From Bacillota bacterium (lineage in GTDB: Bacteria > Bacillota > Clostridia > Christensenellales > Borkfalkiaceae), in assembly GCA_003343995.1 (NCBI GenBank), contig QAKE01000078.1:11031-75030 (forward strand): a stretch of 64,000 nt of DNA, given 5' to 3'. Position numbers and translations under genes: made by a program. Shown one piece after another: positions 55,256 through 63,517 of this stretch; within the stretch, counting starts at the first letter, position 1, and the number at the start of each line of letters is the position of its first letter. Below the pieces are notes generated by a model, which saw nothing but the letters and a program-made list of their open reading frames with translations, made no database searches and was not told the DNA's origin.

Positions 55256-56446
55256 ATGGAAGCAACCAACAGAGTGAAAAACATCGCGCCTTCGCTGACG
55301 CTGGAAATCACCGCGAAAGCCAAAAAGATGAAGGCGGAAGGCATATCGGTCATCGGGTTCGGCGCGGGCGAGCCGGACTTCAACACCCCCGATTATATCA
55401 ACGACGCGGCGAAAAAGGCGATCGATATCGGCTTTACCAAGTACACGCCCGCCTCGGGTATGCCCGAGCTTAAAAAGGCGATCTGCGCGAAGTTCAAAAA
55501 GGATAACGATCTCGATTTTACGGAAGATCAGATCGTCGTTTCTTCGGGTGCGAAAAGCTCTCTCTATCACGCCATCGAGGCGATCGTGGAGGAGGGGGAC
55601 GAGGTGCTTTTGCCCTCGCCTTACTGGCTTACATATCCCGAGCTCATCGCGCTTGCCGGCGGCAAAACGGTATACGTGCCCGCGGCAAAGGAAAACGGCT
55701 ATAAAGTCACCGCCGCAGACCTGAAAAAGGCGCTTACGCCGAAGACGAAGGCGCTCATCTTCAACTCGCCCAACAACCCCACGGGGGCGGTGTACAGCGA
55801 GGAGGAAGTGAAGGAAATCGCAAAATTCGCAGAGGAGAGCGGCATTTACGTCATCGCCGACGAGATTTACGAAAAGCTCGTATACGGCGGGGCGAAACAT
55901 TATTCCGTCGCGCAGTACAGCGAAAAGGTGAAGGAGCAGACCATCGTCATCAACGGCGTTTCCAAAACCTACGCGATGACCGGCTGGCGCATCGGCTATC
56001 TCGCCGCGCCGAAAAACGTCGCAAAAGCCATCGGCAGCATGCAGTCGCACACGGCGAGCAATCCCTGTTCCATCGCGCAGTACGCTACCGTCGCCGCGCT
56101 TTCCGGCGGGGAGGATTTCATTGAGAAGATGAATAAAACCTTCGACGAACGGCGCAGATATATGTACGAAAGAATGTGCAAAATGCGCGGCGTCGCCTGC
56201 GCGAAGCCCGACGGCGCGTTTTACGTGTTTGCGGACGTTTCCGCGCTCTTCGGCAAAACCTTCGACGGCGAGAAAATCGAAGGTTCCATGCAGTTCGCCT
56301 CCGCCGCGCTGAAAAAGGGCGTGGCGCTCATTCCGGGCATCGCGTTCGGCGACGACAACTCCGTCCGCCTTTCCTACGCGATTTCCATGGAGGACATCAA
56401 AGAAGGGCTCGATCGGCTGGAAAGTTTCATCAACGAATTGAAGTAA
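55256..56446 (+). CDS. Class I pyridoxal-phosphate aminotransferase (AspC-like)
   Basis: 396 aa. Subgroup I-gamma aspartate aminotransferase features: VIGFGAGEPDFNTPDYI, FNSPNNPTGAVYSEEEV, the PLP Lys in INGVSKTYAMTGWRIGYLA, and the C-terminal NSVRLSYAIS substrate Arg. It should interconvert aspartate/oxaloacetate with glutamate/2-oxoglutarate, though aromatic or prephenate substrates are possible. AGAAGGAG lies before the ATG. It is followed after 9 nt by the IPMS-like gene, suggesting related carbon and amino-acid flow. Confidence 0.9.
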   Translation: MEATNRVKNIAPSLTLEITAKAKKMKAEGISVIGFGAGEPDFNTPDYINDAAKKAIDIGFTKYTPASGMPELKKAICAKFKKDNDLDFTEDQIVVSSGAKSSLYHAIEAIVEEGDEVLLPSPYWLTYPELIALAGGKTVYVPAAKENGYKVTAADLKKALTPKTKALIFNSPNNPTGAVYSEEEVKEIAKFAEESGIYVIADEIYEKLVYGGAKHYSVAQYSEKVKEQTIVINGVSKTYAMTGWRIGYLAAPKNVAKAIGSMQSHTASNPCSIAQYATVAALSGGEDFIEKMNKTFDERRRYMYERMCKMRGVACAKPDGAFYVFADVSALFGKTFDGEKIEGSMQFASAALKKGVALIPGIAFGDDNSVRLSYAISMEDIKEGLDRLESFINELK

Positions 56447-56455
56447 GGATAGATC

Positions 56456-57847
56456 ATGATAGAATTTAACAAAAATAAAAACGTATTGCAGGAAAAAACG
56501 TACGAATACGAATTGCAGGACGTGGCGGAACCGCAGCTGTTTCGGGATATGTTCGAATATACCAGCGTTCCCAAGGTGATTTTCAACTTCCGCAACGTGC
56601 CGATGAACCCGCCTTCCGATATCTGGATTACCGATACCACTTTCCGCGACGGACAGCAGTCCACTTCGCCCTTCACGGTAGAGCAAATCGTGGAGTTGTT
56701 CAAGCTGATGTCCCGTCTCGGCGGACCGAAAGGCATCATCCGCCAGTCGGAATTTTTCCTCTATTCCGAAAAGGACAGAAAATCGGCGGAAGCGTGCATG
56801 AATTTGGGACTGAAATTTCCCGAAGTGACCAGCTGGATCCGCGCCAACAAAAAGGATTTCGAGCTCGTGAAACAGCTCAATATCAAGGAAACGGGCGTGC
56901 TGGTCAGCTGTTCCGACTACCATATCTTCAAAAAAATGAATTTAACGCGGGCGCAGGCGCTCGATAAATACCTCGGCATCGTCAAGGACGCGCTGGACGC
57001 GGGCGTAAGACCGCGCTGTCACTTCGAGGACATCACCCGCGCGGACTTCTACGGTTTCGTCGTGCCCTTCGCGTCGGAACTGATGCGCCTTTCCAAAGAG
57101 AGCGGTATTCCCATCAAAATCCGCGCGTGCGACACGATGGGGTTCGGCGTCACCTATCCGGGCAGCGCGCTTCCGCGGAGCGTTCAGGGCATTATTTACG
57201 GCTTGAACTATTATTCCGGCGTGCCCTCCGAACTTTTGGAATGGCACGGTCACAACGATTTTTACAAGGTCGTTACCAACGCCACCACGGCGTGGCTTTA
57301 CGGCTGCGCGGCGATCAACTGCTCGCTGCTCGGCATCGGGGAGAGGACGGGCAACTGCCCGCTCGAGGCGATGGCGATCGAGTACGAATCGATCCGCGGC
57401 ACCAACGACGGCATGGACTTTACGGCGATCACCGACATCGCGGAATATTTTGAAAAGGAAATCGGCTATGTAATACCGCCGAGAACGCCCTTCGTCGGCA
57501 GAAGCTTCAACGCCACCCGCGCGGGCATTCACGCCGACGGCATGCTGAAAGACGAGGAAATTTATAATATCTTCGATACGAAAAAGATTTTGAACCGTCC
57601 GATGCATGTTTCCATCAACAACGCCAGCGGGCTGGCGGGCATCGCGTATTGGATCAACGAATATTACGATCTGCCGGAAGAGCATAAAATCAGCAAGGCG
57701 GAGCCCATCGTCGCAAAGATCAAGGAAATGATCGACAAGCAGTACGAAGACGGGCGCAGCAGCGTGCTCGGCGACGACGAGCTGGACGGCATGGTGATGA
57801 TGGTGGATAAGGAATTTCACAAAAAACTCCTCATCTGGGGGCAGTAA
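56456..57847 (+). CDS. 2-isopropylmalate/homocitrate-synthase-family enzyme, possible Re-citrate synthase
   Basis: 463 aa of the DRE-TIM (HMGL-like) superfamily. The catalytic barrel has ITDTTFRDGQQS (with the RD motif), IKIRACDTMGFGV, EWHGHNDFYKVVTNATTAWLYGCAAINCSLLGIGERTGNCPLEAM (metal-binding HxH and the GxGERxGN signature). The N-terminal ~55 residues (NVLQEKTYEYELQDVAEPQLF) are unlike LeuA, and the LeuA C-terminal regulatory domain is absent. The sequence is close to a clade of IPMS-like enzymes that includes the anaerobic Re-citrate synthases; an adjacent aspartate aminotransferase, supplying or using oxaloacetate, fits. Substrate not proven. Confidence 0.7.
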   Translation: MIEFNKNKNVLQEKTYEYELQDVAEPQLFRDMFEYTSVPKVIFNFRNVPMNPPSDIWITDTTFRDGQQSTSPFTVEQIVELFKLMSRLGGPKGIIRQSEFFLYSEKDRKSAEACMNLGLKFPEVTSWIRANKKDFELVKQLNIKETGVLVSCSDYHIFKKMNLTRAQALDKYLGIVKDALDAGVRPRCHFEDITRADFYGFVVPFASELMRLSKESGIPIKIRACDTMGFGVTYPGSALPRSVQGIIYGLNYYSGVPSELLEWHGHNDFYKVVTNATTAWLYGCAAINCSLLGIGERTGNCPLEAMAIEYESIRGTNDGMDFTAITDIAEYFEKEIGYVIPPRTPFVGRSFNATRAGIHADGMLKDEEIYNIFDTKKILNRPMHVSINNASGLAGIAYWINEYYDLPEEHKISKAEPIVAKIKEMIDKQYEDGRSSVLGDDELDGMVMMVDKEFHKKLLIWGQ

Positions 57848-57861
57848 CATAAAAAGCGCAA

Positions 57862-57896
57862 ACAGCGCGGCAACGAAATGTTGCCGCGCTGTTTAA
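57862..57896 (+). terminator. Terminator after the IPMS-like gene
   Basis: A 13-bp perfect stem (57862-57874 with 57880-57892), then TTAATT. Confidence 0.8.
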
Positions 57897-57932
57897 TTAA
57901 AATAAATGCGCCCCTTGCAATTTAAAATAAAG

Positions 57933-57963
57933 AAACGGCGGCTTGTAAAAAGCCGCCGTTTTG
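57933..57963 (-). terminator. Terminator of tRNA-Pro
   Basis: AAACGGCGGCTT (57933-57944) pairs with AAGCCGCCGTTT (57950-57961). On the minus strand it ends in a T-rich tract and lies directly past the tRNA 3' end. Confidence 0.75.
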
Positions 57964-58038
57964 GTCGGAGTGAAAAGATTTGAACTTTCGACCTCTTGAA
58001 CCCCATTCAAGCGCGCTACCAAACTGCGCTACACCCCG
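57962..58038 (-). tRNA. tRNA-Pro (anticodon GGG)
   Basis: A complete cloverleaf on the minus strand. The acceptor stem CGGGGTG pairs with CACTCCG (one G-U), D arm GCGC/GCGC, anticodon stem CTTGA/TCAAG with loop ATGGGGT (U33, GGG, G37), and T arm GAAAG with loop TTCAAAT. The discriminator is A and CCA is encoded. It decodes CCC and CCU. Confidence 0.95.
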
Positions 58039-58052
58039 TTCAATCTTTAATT

Positions 58053-58081
58053 ATTATAATCGGTTCAAAGGAATTTGTCAA
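58053..58081 (-). promoter_or_regulatory. Consensus promoter of tRNA-Pro
   Basis: On the minus strand: TTGACA (58081-58076), a 17-nt spacer and TATAAT (58058-58053), ending 15 nt before the tRNA 5' end. Confidence 0.92.
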
Positions 58082-58157
58082 CTTATTTGCAGGATTTTGC
58101 TTTATTTTTTATAAAAATTATTGTATCATGGAATAAAGCGAAAAAAGAGGTGAAAAA

Positions 58158-58724
58158 ATGCGCCATACAGGGACGATTGTACTCGATACCGACAGACTGC
58201 GTCTGCGCCGATTTACCGTTGACGATGCGGAAAAGATGTTTGAAAACTGGGCGGGCAATCCGGAAGTTACGAAATATTTACCGTGGAAATTTTACGCCGA
58301 TTGCAACGGGGTGAAACGCTATCTCGCGGAGCTGGAGGAAAAGTATAAAGCTCCCGATTTTTACGATTGGTGCATCGAGTGGAGGGAAAACGGCGAGCCG
58401 ATCGGTTCCGTCGGCGCGGTGCAGATATGCGAGAGATTGTCCTCCGTCGGCGTCGGCTACTGTCTTTCGGAAAAATATTGGGGCAAAGGCGTCGTTCCCG
58501 AGGCGTTGAACGCCGTATTGAAGCATTTTTTCGTAACGCTCGGCGCCGTCCGCGTGACGGGGGCGCATTTCGTCGAAAACGCAAAATCGGGCAAGGTGCT
58601 GAAAAAATGCGGATTTACCGAAGAAGGGGTGCTCAGAAAAGGGGCGATGAACAACGAAGGCGCGTTTGTGGACGCAAAATTGTATTCTATCACCGACGAC
58701 GAGTATTTTAAAAGAGGAAAATAA
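58158..58724 (+). CDS. GNAT N-acetyltransferase, RimJ/RimL-like
   Basis: 188 aa. The N-terminus LDTDRLRLRRFTVDDAEKMFENWAGNPEVTKYLPW and the acetyl-CoA region SVGVGYCLSEKYWGKGVVPEAL plus GAHFVENAKSGKVLKKCGFTEEG identify the RimJ/RimL-type GNAT fold. Such enzymes acetylate ribosomal protein N-termini, antibiotics or small molecules; the target is unknown. GAGGTG precedes the ATG. It stands alone between the tRNA and the AraC gene. Confidence 0.9.
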   Translation: MRHTGTIVLDTDRLRLRRFTVDDAEKMFENWAGNPEVTKYLPWKFYADCNGVKRYLAELEEKYKAPDFYDWCIEWRENGEPIGSVGAVQICERLSSVGVGYCLSEKYWGKGVVPEALNAVLKHFFVTLGAVRVTGAHFVENAKSGKVLKKCGFTEEGVLRKGAMNNEGAFVDAKLYSITDDEYFKRGK

Positions 58725-58799
58725 TTCCAAAATATCCCCGAAAAATCTTATTTTTTATATATTGCGCAAAAATATTCCCCTTTTTTATGCATAATTTCA

Positions 58800-58828
58800 T
58801 TGAAATTTCTTAAAAACGATGATATACT
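58800..58828 (+). promoter_or_regulatory. Promoter of the AraC-family gene
   Basis: TTGAAA (58800-58805), a 17-nt spacer and TATACT (58823-58828). Confidence 0.72.
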
Positions 58829-58882
58829 ATATTTATACGTTTTAATTACATAATAATTTAACTCTCTACTCAGGATTAAAAA

Positions 58883-59662
58883 ATGATCGTAACGAATGTC
58901 AGAAAAAAGAATTTGGTCAAACAGGGGGTTTGTTTCACCTGCATGAAAGGGCGGGGCGAATACAATCTGATCCATTTTTTTAACCCCGCAACCGTTTTGG
59001 TGGACGGCGAGTACGTAACCACGAAAGAAAACGCCGTATTGATTTACGGTCCGCATGCGCCGCATGCGATCGATTGCAACGTGGGCGACCTGTATTTTGA
59101 AAAATTTTCCTTTACCGACGACGCGGCGGCGGAACTTTTGGAAATGTACGGGCTTTTGACCGATAAAATCTATTATCCTTCCGACTCGTGCGCGGAGGAG
59201 TTGCACCGTCTGTTCGATTGCATCGACGACGAGTTTTTCCGCCCCCGCAAGTTTGCGGGGAACGCCGTGAGAATTTACGCCGAGCAGATTTTTTTAACGC
59301 TCTGCCGCGACGTGAACAGCGATTCCCCCGAATATAACGAAAAAATCGTCAACACCTTCTGCGAAATCAGAAAAGCAATCTATTCGCAACCCAACAAGGA
59401 GTGGAACGTGGACGATATGGCAAAGGCCGCCAAGCTGAATAAGGCGCGGTTCTTCGAGCTGTATAAAAAGCTCTTCGGCATTTCGCCGATACAGGATATC
59501 ATTTCCCTGCGCGTGCGCATCGCCAAAACGCTTTTGGGTACGCATAAATACACGGTGGCGGAAGTTGCCGAAATGACGGGGTATCAGAACGTGTTCCATT
59601 TTATCCGTCAGTTCAAAAAGCATACCGATATCACCCCGAAACAATTTGAAAAGCAAAATTAA
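58883..59662 (+). CDS. AraC-family transcriptional regulator
   Basis: 259 aa. The N-terminal ~110 residues look like a cupin-type sensing domain (CMKGRGEYNLIHFFNPATVLVDGEYVTTKENAVLIYGPHAPHAIDC). The C-terminal ~95 residues carry two HTH motifs (WNVDDMAKAAKLNKARFFELYKKLFGISPIQDII and TVAEVAEMTGYQNVFHFIRQFKKHTDITPKQF), a full AraC DNA-binding domain. Such cupin-AraC proteins usually respond to sugars. No sugar-utilisation genes lie beside it; the nearest downstream unit is the 34-aa peptide gene, which it might control. Its start lacks a strong Shine-Dalgarno (ACTCAGGATTAAAAA). Confidence 0.88.
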   Translation: MIVTNVRKKNLVKQGVCFTCMKGRGEYNLIHFFNPATVLVDGEYVTTKENAVLIYGPHAPHAIDCNVGDLYFEKFSFTDDAAAELLEMYGLLTDKIYYPSDSCAEELHRLFDCIDDEFFRPRKFAGNAVRIYAEQIFLTLCRDVNSDSPEYNEKIVNTFCEIRKAIYSQPNKEWNVDDMAKAAKLNKARFFELYKKLFGISPIQDIISLRVRIAKTLLGTHKYTVAEVAEMTGYQNVFHFIRQFKKHTDITPKQFEKQN

Positions 59663-59668
59663 GCTCAC

Positions 59669-59701
59669 GCCCGCCGCAAAATTGCGGCGGGCATTTTTTT
59701 T
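59669..59701 (+). terminator. Terminator after araC-like gene
   Basis: GCCCGCCGCA (59669-59678), AAAT loop, TGCGGCGGGC (59683-59692), then ATTTTTTTT. Confidence 0.93.
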
Positions 59702-59954
59702 GCGCGTTTTTTTCGTAACGATAATCTCGCGTTAATTTTTCGTGCTTTTTATATTTTGTAACAGCGTTGAAAAGTTTAAAATATTTTTGTATATTTTTAA
59801 CATTTTATAAACTTGCGCGAATATAATACTATTGTAATTCGTGAAAATTTTCCTAAAACATCCGCGATATTGTGAAAATTCGTTGCAAAAAATGTTAAAA
59901 ATGTTAATTTTATAAAATAATTTGAAAAAAATTTAAAATTTATTTGCAAAACGT
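59702..59954. other. AT-rich spacer before the peptide promoter
   Basis: About 250 bases of very AT-rich DNA with many A/T tracts and no supported gene. It behaves like an upstream region of curved, A-tract DNA ahead of the peptide promoter. A possible extra TATAAT lies at 59822-59827 without a good -35. Confidence 0.5.
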
Positions 59955-59983
59955 TTGACAAATATGCTAAAGGGATATATACT
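59955..59983 (+). promoter_or_regulatory. Very strong promoter of the 34-aa peptide gene
   Basis: TTGACA (59955-59960), a 17-nt spacer and TATACT (59978-59983), with A/T tracts just upstream that could act as an UP element. It would give a ~100-nt 5' leader. Confidence 0.88.
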
Positions 59984-60057
59984 GTTATCGTAAAAAGAAA
60001 AAAGTTAACTAACCGCTAAAAATAAATGACAGTGCGGGAAAGATAAATAAAAAAATC

Positions 60058-60074
60058 GGCTCAAAGAGAGAGCC
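60058..60074 (+). promoter_or_regulatory. Hairpin directly before the peptide ribosome site
   Basis: GGCTC (60058-60062), a 7-nt loop and GAGCC (60070-60074), ending directly before the AAAGGAG site. It could influence translation or mRNA stability. Confidence 0.45.
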
Positions 60075-60088
60075 AAAGGAGTGTTAGT

Positions 60089-60193
60089 ATGAAGAAGTTA
60101 GGTAGCAAGAAACATCATGAAAGCATTTTTGATTTGGACAACATCGGCGATTTGTTGATGTGGAGCCTGTATATGAACGGATTAAACAAATAA
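60089..60193 (+). CDS. 34-residue peptide, unknown function
   Basis: A very short gene with every sign of real expression: consensus promoter, AAAGGAG 8 nt before ATG 60089, a stop at 60191 and a strong terminator 100 nt later. The peptide has a basic, His-containing N-terminus (MKKLGSKKHH) and an amphipathic, hydrophobic C-terminal part rich in Asp, Leu, Ile, Trp and Met (FDLDNIGDLLMWSLYMNG), ending NK. It has no Cys, no classic signal peptide, no double-Gly leader and no LPxTG. Candidates are a membrane-active (PSM-like) peptide, a regulatory or signalling peptide, or a leader peptide for the RNA element that follows. Not recognised by family. Confidence 0.72.
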   Translation: MKKLGSKKHHESIFDLDNIGDLLMWSLYMNGLNK

Positions 60194-60220
60194 TCCCGCT
60201 TTCAAACTCGGGGAGTGCCT

Positions 60221-60345
60221 CGAAAACGCCTTTTCCGCAAGGGAGAGGAAACACAATCGAAACTTAAATCGCAAGATTTTGCACCGCGTCTTTTTTAAGG
60301 CGCGGTGCTTTTTATCCGAGGAATTTATCAAATGTCATAAATTGT
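60221..60345 (+). repeat. 125-bp structured repeat, copy 1 (3' end of peptide mRNA)
   Basis: Matches 63876-64000 at 124 of 125 positions. Predicted fold: stem 1 (60229-60236 with 60241-60248) closed by a GCAA tetraloop; stem 2 (60266-60270 with 60275-60279) also closed by GCAA; then a 12-bp terminator hairpin and T-tract; then ~32 bases of AT-rich tail. Copy 1 lies 27 nt after the peptide stop, so it would be the 3' UTR. Confidence 0.9.
60281..60313 (+). terminator. Terminator inside repeat copy 1
   Basis: GCACCGCGTCTT (60281-60292), TTTT loop, AAGGCGCGGTGC (60297-60308), one U-G pair, then TTTTT. Confidence 0.9.
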
Positions 60346-60355
60346 ATAAATAAGT

Positions 60356-60397
60356 AAAAACGGGGCAGAGTATTTCAGATAATCTGCCCCGTTTTTT
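60356..60397. terminator. Strong bidirectional hairpin terminator
   Basis: AAAAACGGGGCAGA (60356-60369) pairs with TCTGCCCCGTTTTT (60383-60396). T-tracts lie on both strands. It backs up the terminator in repeat copy 1. Confidence 0.88.
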
Positions 60398-60494
60398 ATT
60401 GTTCTTTCTTGTATTTCGTGATAAAATTACGTATTTGTGGCTTTTAGGGTTCAATAACATATAAAAATTATACTTAAGTGTATGAAAAAATTTA

Positions 60495-60523
60495 TTGCGA
60501 TAAAAAAACAATTGTGTTATAAT
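60495..60523 (+). promoter_or_regulatory. Promoter of the AT-rich three-gene operon
   Basis: TTGCGA (60495-60500), a 17-nt spacer and TATAAT (60518-60523). A second -10-like TATAGT at 60603-60608 has a poor -35. Confidence 0.68.
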
Positions 60524-60531
60524 TCTACCAT

Positions 60532-60593
60532 AAGTTAATCAAAAAAATGAGCTAATTTATAATATTAATTTATACTCTATGTAAAAGTTAATC
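60532..60593 (+). repeat. Paired 9-bp direct repeats, possible operator
   Basis: AAGTTAATC occurs at 60532-60540 and 60585-60593, at about the transcription start of the main promoter and just upstream of the second -10 box. The two XRE regulators of the operon could bind here to control themselves; this is inference. Confidence 0.4.
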
Positions 60594-60633
60594 TAACTGT
60601 GTTATAGTGTTCTTACAAACGGGAGGAACACTA

Positions 60634-61029
60634 ATGAAATATTTTAAGGTTAAAGCAAAATGCGGACATGTCAGAAGAGGGAAGTATATATTAATGGATT
60701 TTTATGTAAAAGCAGAGAACGGGAAAGAGGCTGCATTAATTGTCAGACATAAACCGAGAGTAAAACATGATTGGAAAGACGCGATAGAATCAGTTGATGA
60801 AATTTGTGAAATAGAATATTTTGACGGCAAAGCGCAAATGAAAAAAAATTTATATTTTTCAGTAACTAATTCATCCGAGCAGCGGCGATTAAATGTAATA
60901 GATTATGAAGCGGTTATAGAGCTGGAAACTCCTAAACAAAGGAAACGAGATAAAAATTTTGCATATTTTGTAAAGATGAACAAAATTATAAAAAACGATT
61001 TTAAGAAAAGATTAGCTGAGGTAATATAA
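60634..61029 (+). CDS. 131-aa protein with a CGHV N-terminal motif
   Basis: First gene of the AT-rich operon. Its N-terminus (MKYFKVKAKCGHVRRGKYILMDFYVKA) reads as a small alpha/beta domain that I recall from hypothetical proteins of gut Clostridia; the helix EAALIVRHKPRVKHDWKDAI follows. The C-terminus is basic. Only one Cys is present. It could be a small RNA- or protein-binding domain; function is unknown. ATG 60634 is chosen because GGAGG lies 7 nt upstream; an ATG at 60607 adds nine unrelated residues. The downstream XRE gene starts at the next base after its stop. Confidence 0.72.
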   Translation: MKYFKVKAKCGHVRRGKYILMDFYVKAENGKEAALIVRHKPRVKHDWKDAIESVDEICEIEYFDGKAQMKKNLYFSVTNSSEQRRLNVIDYEAVIELETPKQRKRDKNFAYFVKMNKIIKNDFKKRLAEVI

Positions 61030-62475
61030 ATGGATAAAAAGAAATTTGGTAAAATTTTAAAGCAATTAAGAAAAGACAAAAAGTTATCGCAAAATGAATT
61101 CGCGTATGAAATGTCAGTACAGTACGGAAGAGAGTTGGAAGACGGAACTATCAGCAAGTGGGAATGCGGGAAATCAATTCCAGAAATAGCTTTGATTGAA
61201 GATATCGCCGATTTTTATCAAATTACGGTTGATGAAATTATGAACGGTCAATATAAAGCTGAATTTAATTTGAAAGAAAAGTATTTTATATATAACGATG
61301 ATTGGTGTTCTAAATATAGTCCCGACGATTTATACAATATAAGAGAAGAACAGGAATTATTAATTGAAACCCGCTTTAAAGAGTTGCTAATGAAAATGGT
61401 TGGCATAGGACTGACAGTTTCCGAAGATAAAGAATTTGATTTTCTCGTTATACATTTTTATCGGATATTTTTTCCGGCAATCAACTGTAAAAGTGATGAG
61501 GGGTATCGAGAATCTGGACTTTGCGAATGTGCATGGTTAGAAGATATCGTTAATTGTGGTTATGGCGTTTTGCCATTGGGAGGATTGTCGGATATTAAAT
61601 TAGAAATCCACAGACAATCGGCTTTAATGCATAAGAGTAGCGTGGAAGAAAAATTTTGGGAAGCTAATAAAAAGTTTGTTTTTTCCAAGCATCAGAATAT
61701 ATGGGACGACGTTAGCGATGTCATTGTTGAGGCGGAAGATGAAGTAAGACGCAGAATATCAAAATTGGACGATTACGAAAAGGACATTTTGTTGGCGGTA
61801 TTACAAACGATTAACGTAACACATCGTTATGGAAAACTTGAAGTTTATGAAAAGCAATACCAAAAAAAATACGATGAAGAAGAATTGACAAAACGCGGAA
61901 TTAAGCTTTTGATCGAGTGTGGAGCAAAACTCAACAAAGTATTGCTCGGTTATTGGAAAGTTGTTGCGACCGAATTTAAAATTATTGATATTCTTGAAGA
62001 GATTTATGATAAATATAAACGACCGCTTCTTGTGCCTGTTTGCGAACAAGGGAAATATAGATATTTTGCCGTTGAAAATATACAAAACAATAGAGTAAAA
62101 ATGGGAATTGCCGAAGACAATATTTTGGGCGGCTTTGGAGAAAAAGATTTTGAGCATTTAGAGAAAAGACTTTATAACGGCGAAAAGAATGTATTAAAGC
62201 CTTTCAAATATTGGATATGCGGCGAGAACGAGAGGGGAGCTTATCTTCACGCAAGAAGAGAAATTTTAGGATTATCTTTGAAAGATTATATGAATAATCG
62301 GGATTTTGAGCAAACAGAAAAATTGCTAAAAGATTTAAATAATTTGCCTTTGGAAAAACTACGGGAAATATATTTTCCATCTGAATACAAGGGTGAATAT
62401 ATTGATGATTCAAATAGGTTATCAACAGAAGAATTAAAAAAGAAGTATTATATTGAAGGTGTAGACAATGAATAA
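61030..62475 (+). CDS. XRE-family regulator with a large uncharacterised C-terminal region
   Basis: 481 aa. Residues ~5-75 are a Cro/C1-type HTH (FGKILKQLRKDKKLSQNEFAYEMS ... ISKWECGKSIPEIALIEDIADFYQITVDEIMNG), with a ~6-residue insertion before the recognition helix. The remaining ~400 residues are mostly helical and acidic, with aromatic-rich segments (YFIYNDDWCSKYSPDDLYNIREE; KYWICGENERGAYLHARREILGLSL). I see no protease, kinase, nuclease or TPR signature. It overlaps the next XRE gene by 8 nt, so both are made together. Low GC, unlike the rest of the window. Confidence 0.8.
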   Translation: MDKKKFGKILKQLRKDKKLSQNEFAYEMSVQYGRELEDGTISKWECGKSIPEIALIEDIADFYQITVDEIMNGQYKAEFNLKEKYFIYNDDWCSKYSPDDLYNIREEQELLIETRFKELLMKMVGIGLTVSEDKEFDFLVIHFYRIFFPAINCKSDEGYRESGLCECAWLEDIVNCGYGVLPLGGLSDIKLEIHRQSALMHKSSVEEKFWEANKKFVFSKHQNIWDDVSDVIVEAEDEVRRRISKLDDYEKDILLAVLQTINVTHRYGKLEVYEKQYQKKYDEEELTKRGIKLLIECGAKLNKVLLGYWKVVATEFKIIDILEEIYDKYKRPLLVPVCEQGKYRYFAVENIQNNRVKMGIAEDNILGGFGEKDFEHLEKRLYNGEKNVLKPFKYWICGENERGAYLHARREILGLSLKDYMNNRDFEQTEKLLKDLNNLPLEKLREIYFPSEYKGEYIDDSNRLSTEELKKKYYIEGVDNE

Positions 62476-63517
62476 TTTTATTTGGGAATTGATGGAAAAC
62501 ATTGGTTTAAAACAAAAAGATTTGGCAGAGATAGTTGGGGTAAGCCCTGCGGCAGTGAGTAAATGGAATGATATGAGAGGAATAAGCGTAGAAAACTTAT
62601 TTTCATTGTCAAAACTTTTTAATATTACCATTGATGAACTTCTTGCCGAACAAAGAGCGAATGAGTCGATTGAAGATAAATGGAGTAGACAATATTCTAT
62701 AAACGAACAAGCGGCTCGATATGCGTTGATTGACGGTAAAAAAGATAAAGCCTTAAAATATTTAGAAGCTTTATCGAAAGCGAACGATAGATTTTTTGAT
62801 TTGTTTAAGAAAAAAATCACTAATCAAATTAACGAAATTGAGTTGAGAGAATGGATTTATTTAAAACAATTTTATGACGTAAGTATTCGGAGAAGCAACT
62901 ATTTTGATGATATTCAAATTATAAACCGCAAAGATAATTTTGATGACTTTATCATATCAAGAATCGGAGAGAAAGTTGGTGAAAATAAAATAGATGCTAT
63001 TATCTGGGAACTTAAAAAAATTTATAATATAACAAATTATGGCGTTGGTATAACGGAAAACCGCGAAGTCGTTCCAAAAGATGATTATTACAATGACTAT
63101 AGCGACGATGACGATCCATTAGAATATTTGAAAAATGACGAAGATATTTTTTTAGCAGTATATCAGGCGTTGCCGCAAATAAGTAAAGATATCTTTGTTA
63201 CTCTAACTAAGTGGAATGTTAATTTTTTATATGAACTTATTAAGCGGGGCGGTAATATTTTGTATCGTCCGAAAGACTTGAATTTGATTAACTATGACTT
63301 GAAAGATTTAGAAGATTTTGAAGGCGAAATAAAGCTGATACCGGAGCTTGAAGAAGCACAGGCAGTTATCTTTGAAATATATGATAATTACTCTCTTGCA
63401 ACGTATGAACAATATCAGGCTTTAAAAAATCACAATGAAATAGAGCGAATAGAAATGGCAGCCAAATGTAAAGAAAAAAAACCGATTAAGTATTGGGAGT
63501 ACATAAAGTCAAGGTAA
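62468..63517 (+). CDS. Second XRE-family regulator, possibly truncated by a stop
   Basis: 349 aa. N-terminal Cro/C1-type HTH (residues ~3-62: WELMENIGLKQKDLAEIVGVSPAAVSKWNDMRGISVENLFSLSKLFNITIDELL). A large region of unknown fold follows, with an Asp/Tyr-rich stretch (DDYYNDYSDDDDPLEYLKNDED). It shares its overall plan with the preceding XRE protein, but the C-terminal sequences are not obviously homologous. The frame stays open for another 61 codons after the TAA at 63515, so a longer ancestral protein is possible. Confidence 0.78.
   Translation: MNNFIWELMENIGLKQKDLAEIVGVSPAAVSKWNDMRGISVENLFSLSKLFNITIDELLAEQRANESIEDKWSRQYSINEQAARYALIDGKKDKALKYLEALSKANDRFFDLFKKKITNQINEIELREWIYLKQFYDVSIRRSNYFDDIQIINRKDNFDDFIISRIGEKVGENKIDAIIWELKKIYNITNYGVGITENREVVPKDDYYNDYSDDDDPLEYLKNDEDIFLAVYQALPQISKDIFVTLTKWNVNFLYELIKRGGNILYRPKDLNLINYDLKDLEDFEGEIKLIPELEEAQAVIFEIYDNYSLATYEQYQALKNHNEIERIEMAAKCKEKKPIKYWEYIKSR

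Noticed and set aside
55169..56923. 584-codon minus-strand open frame opposite the aminotransferase and IPMS-like genes
   Set aside because: Antisense to two motif-rich enzymes; composition (His/Arg/Phe-rich) is typical of a reverse read, and no ribosome site was seen.
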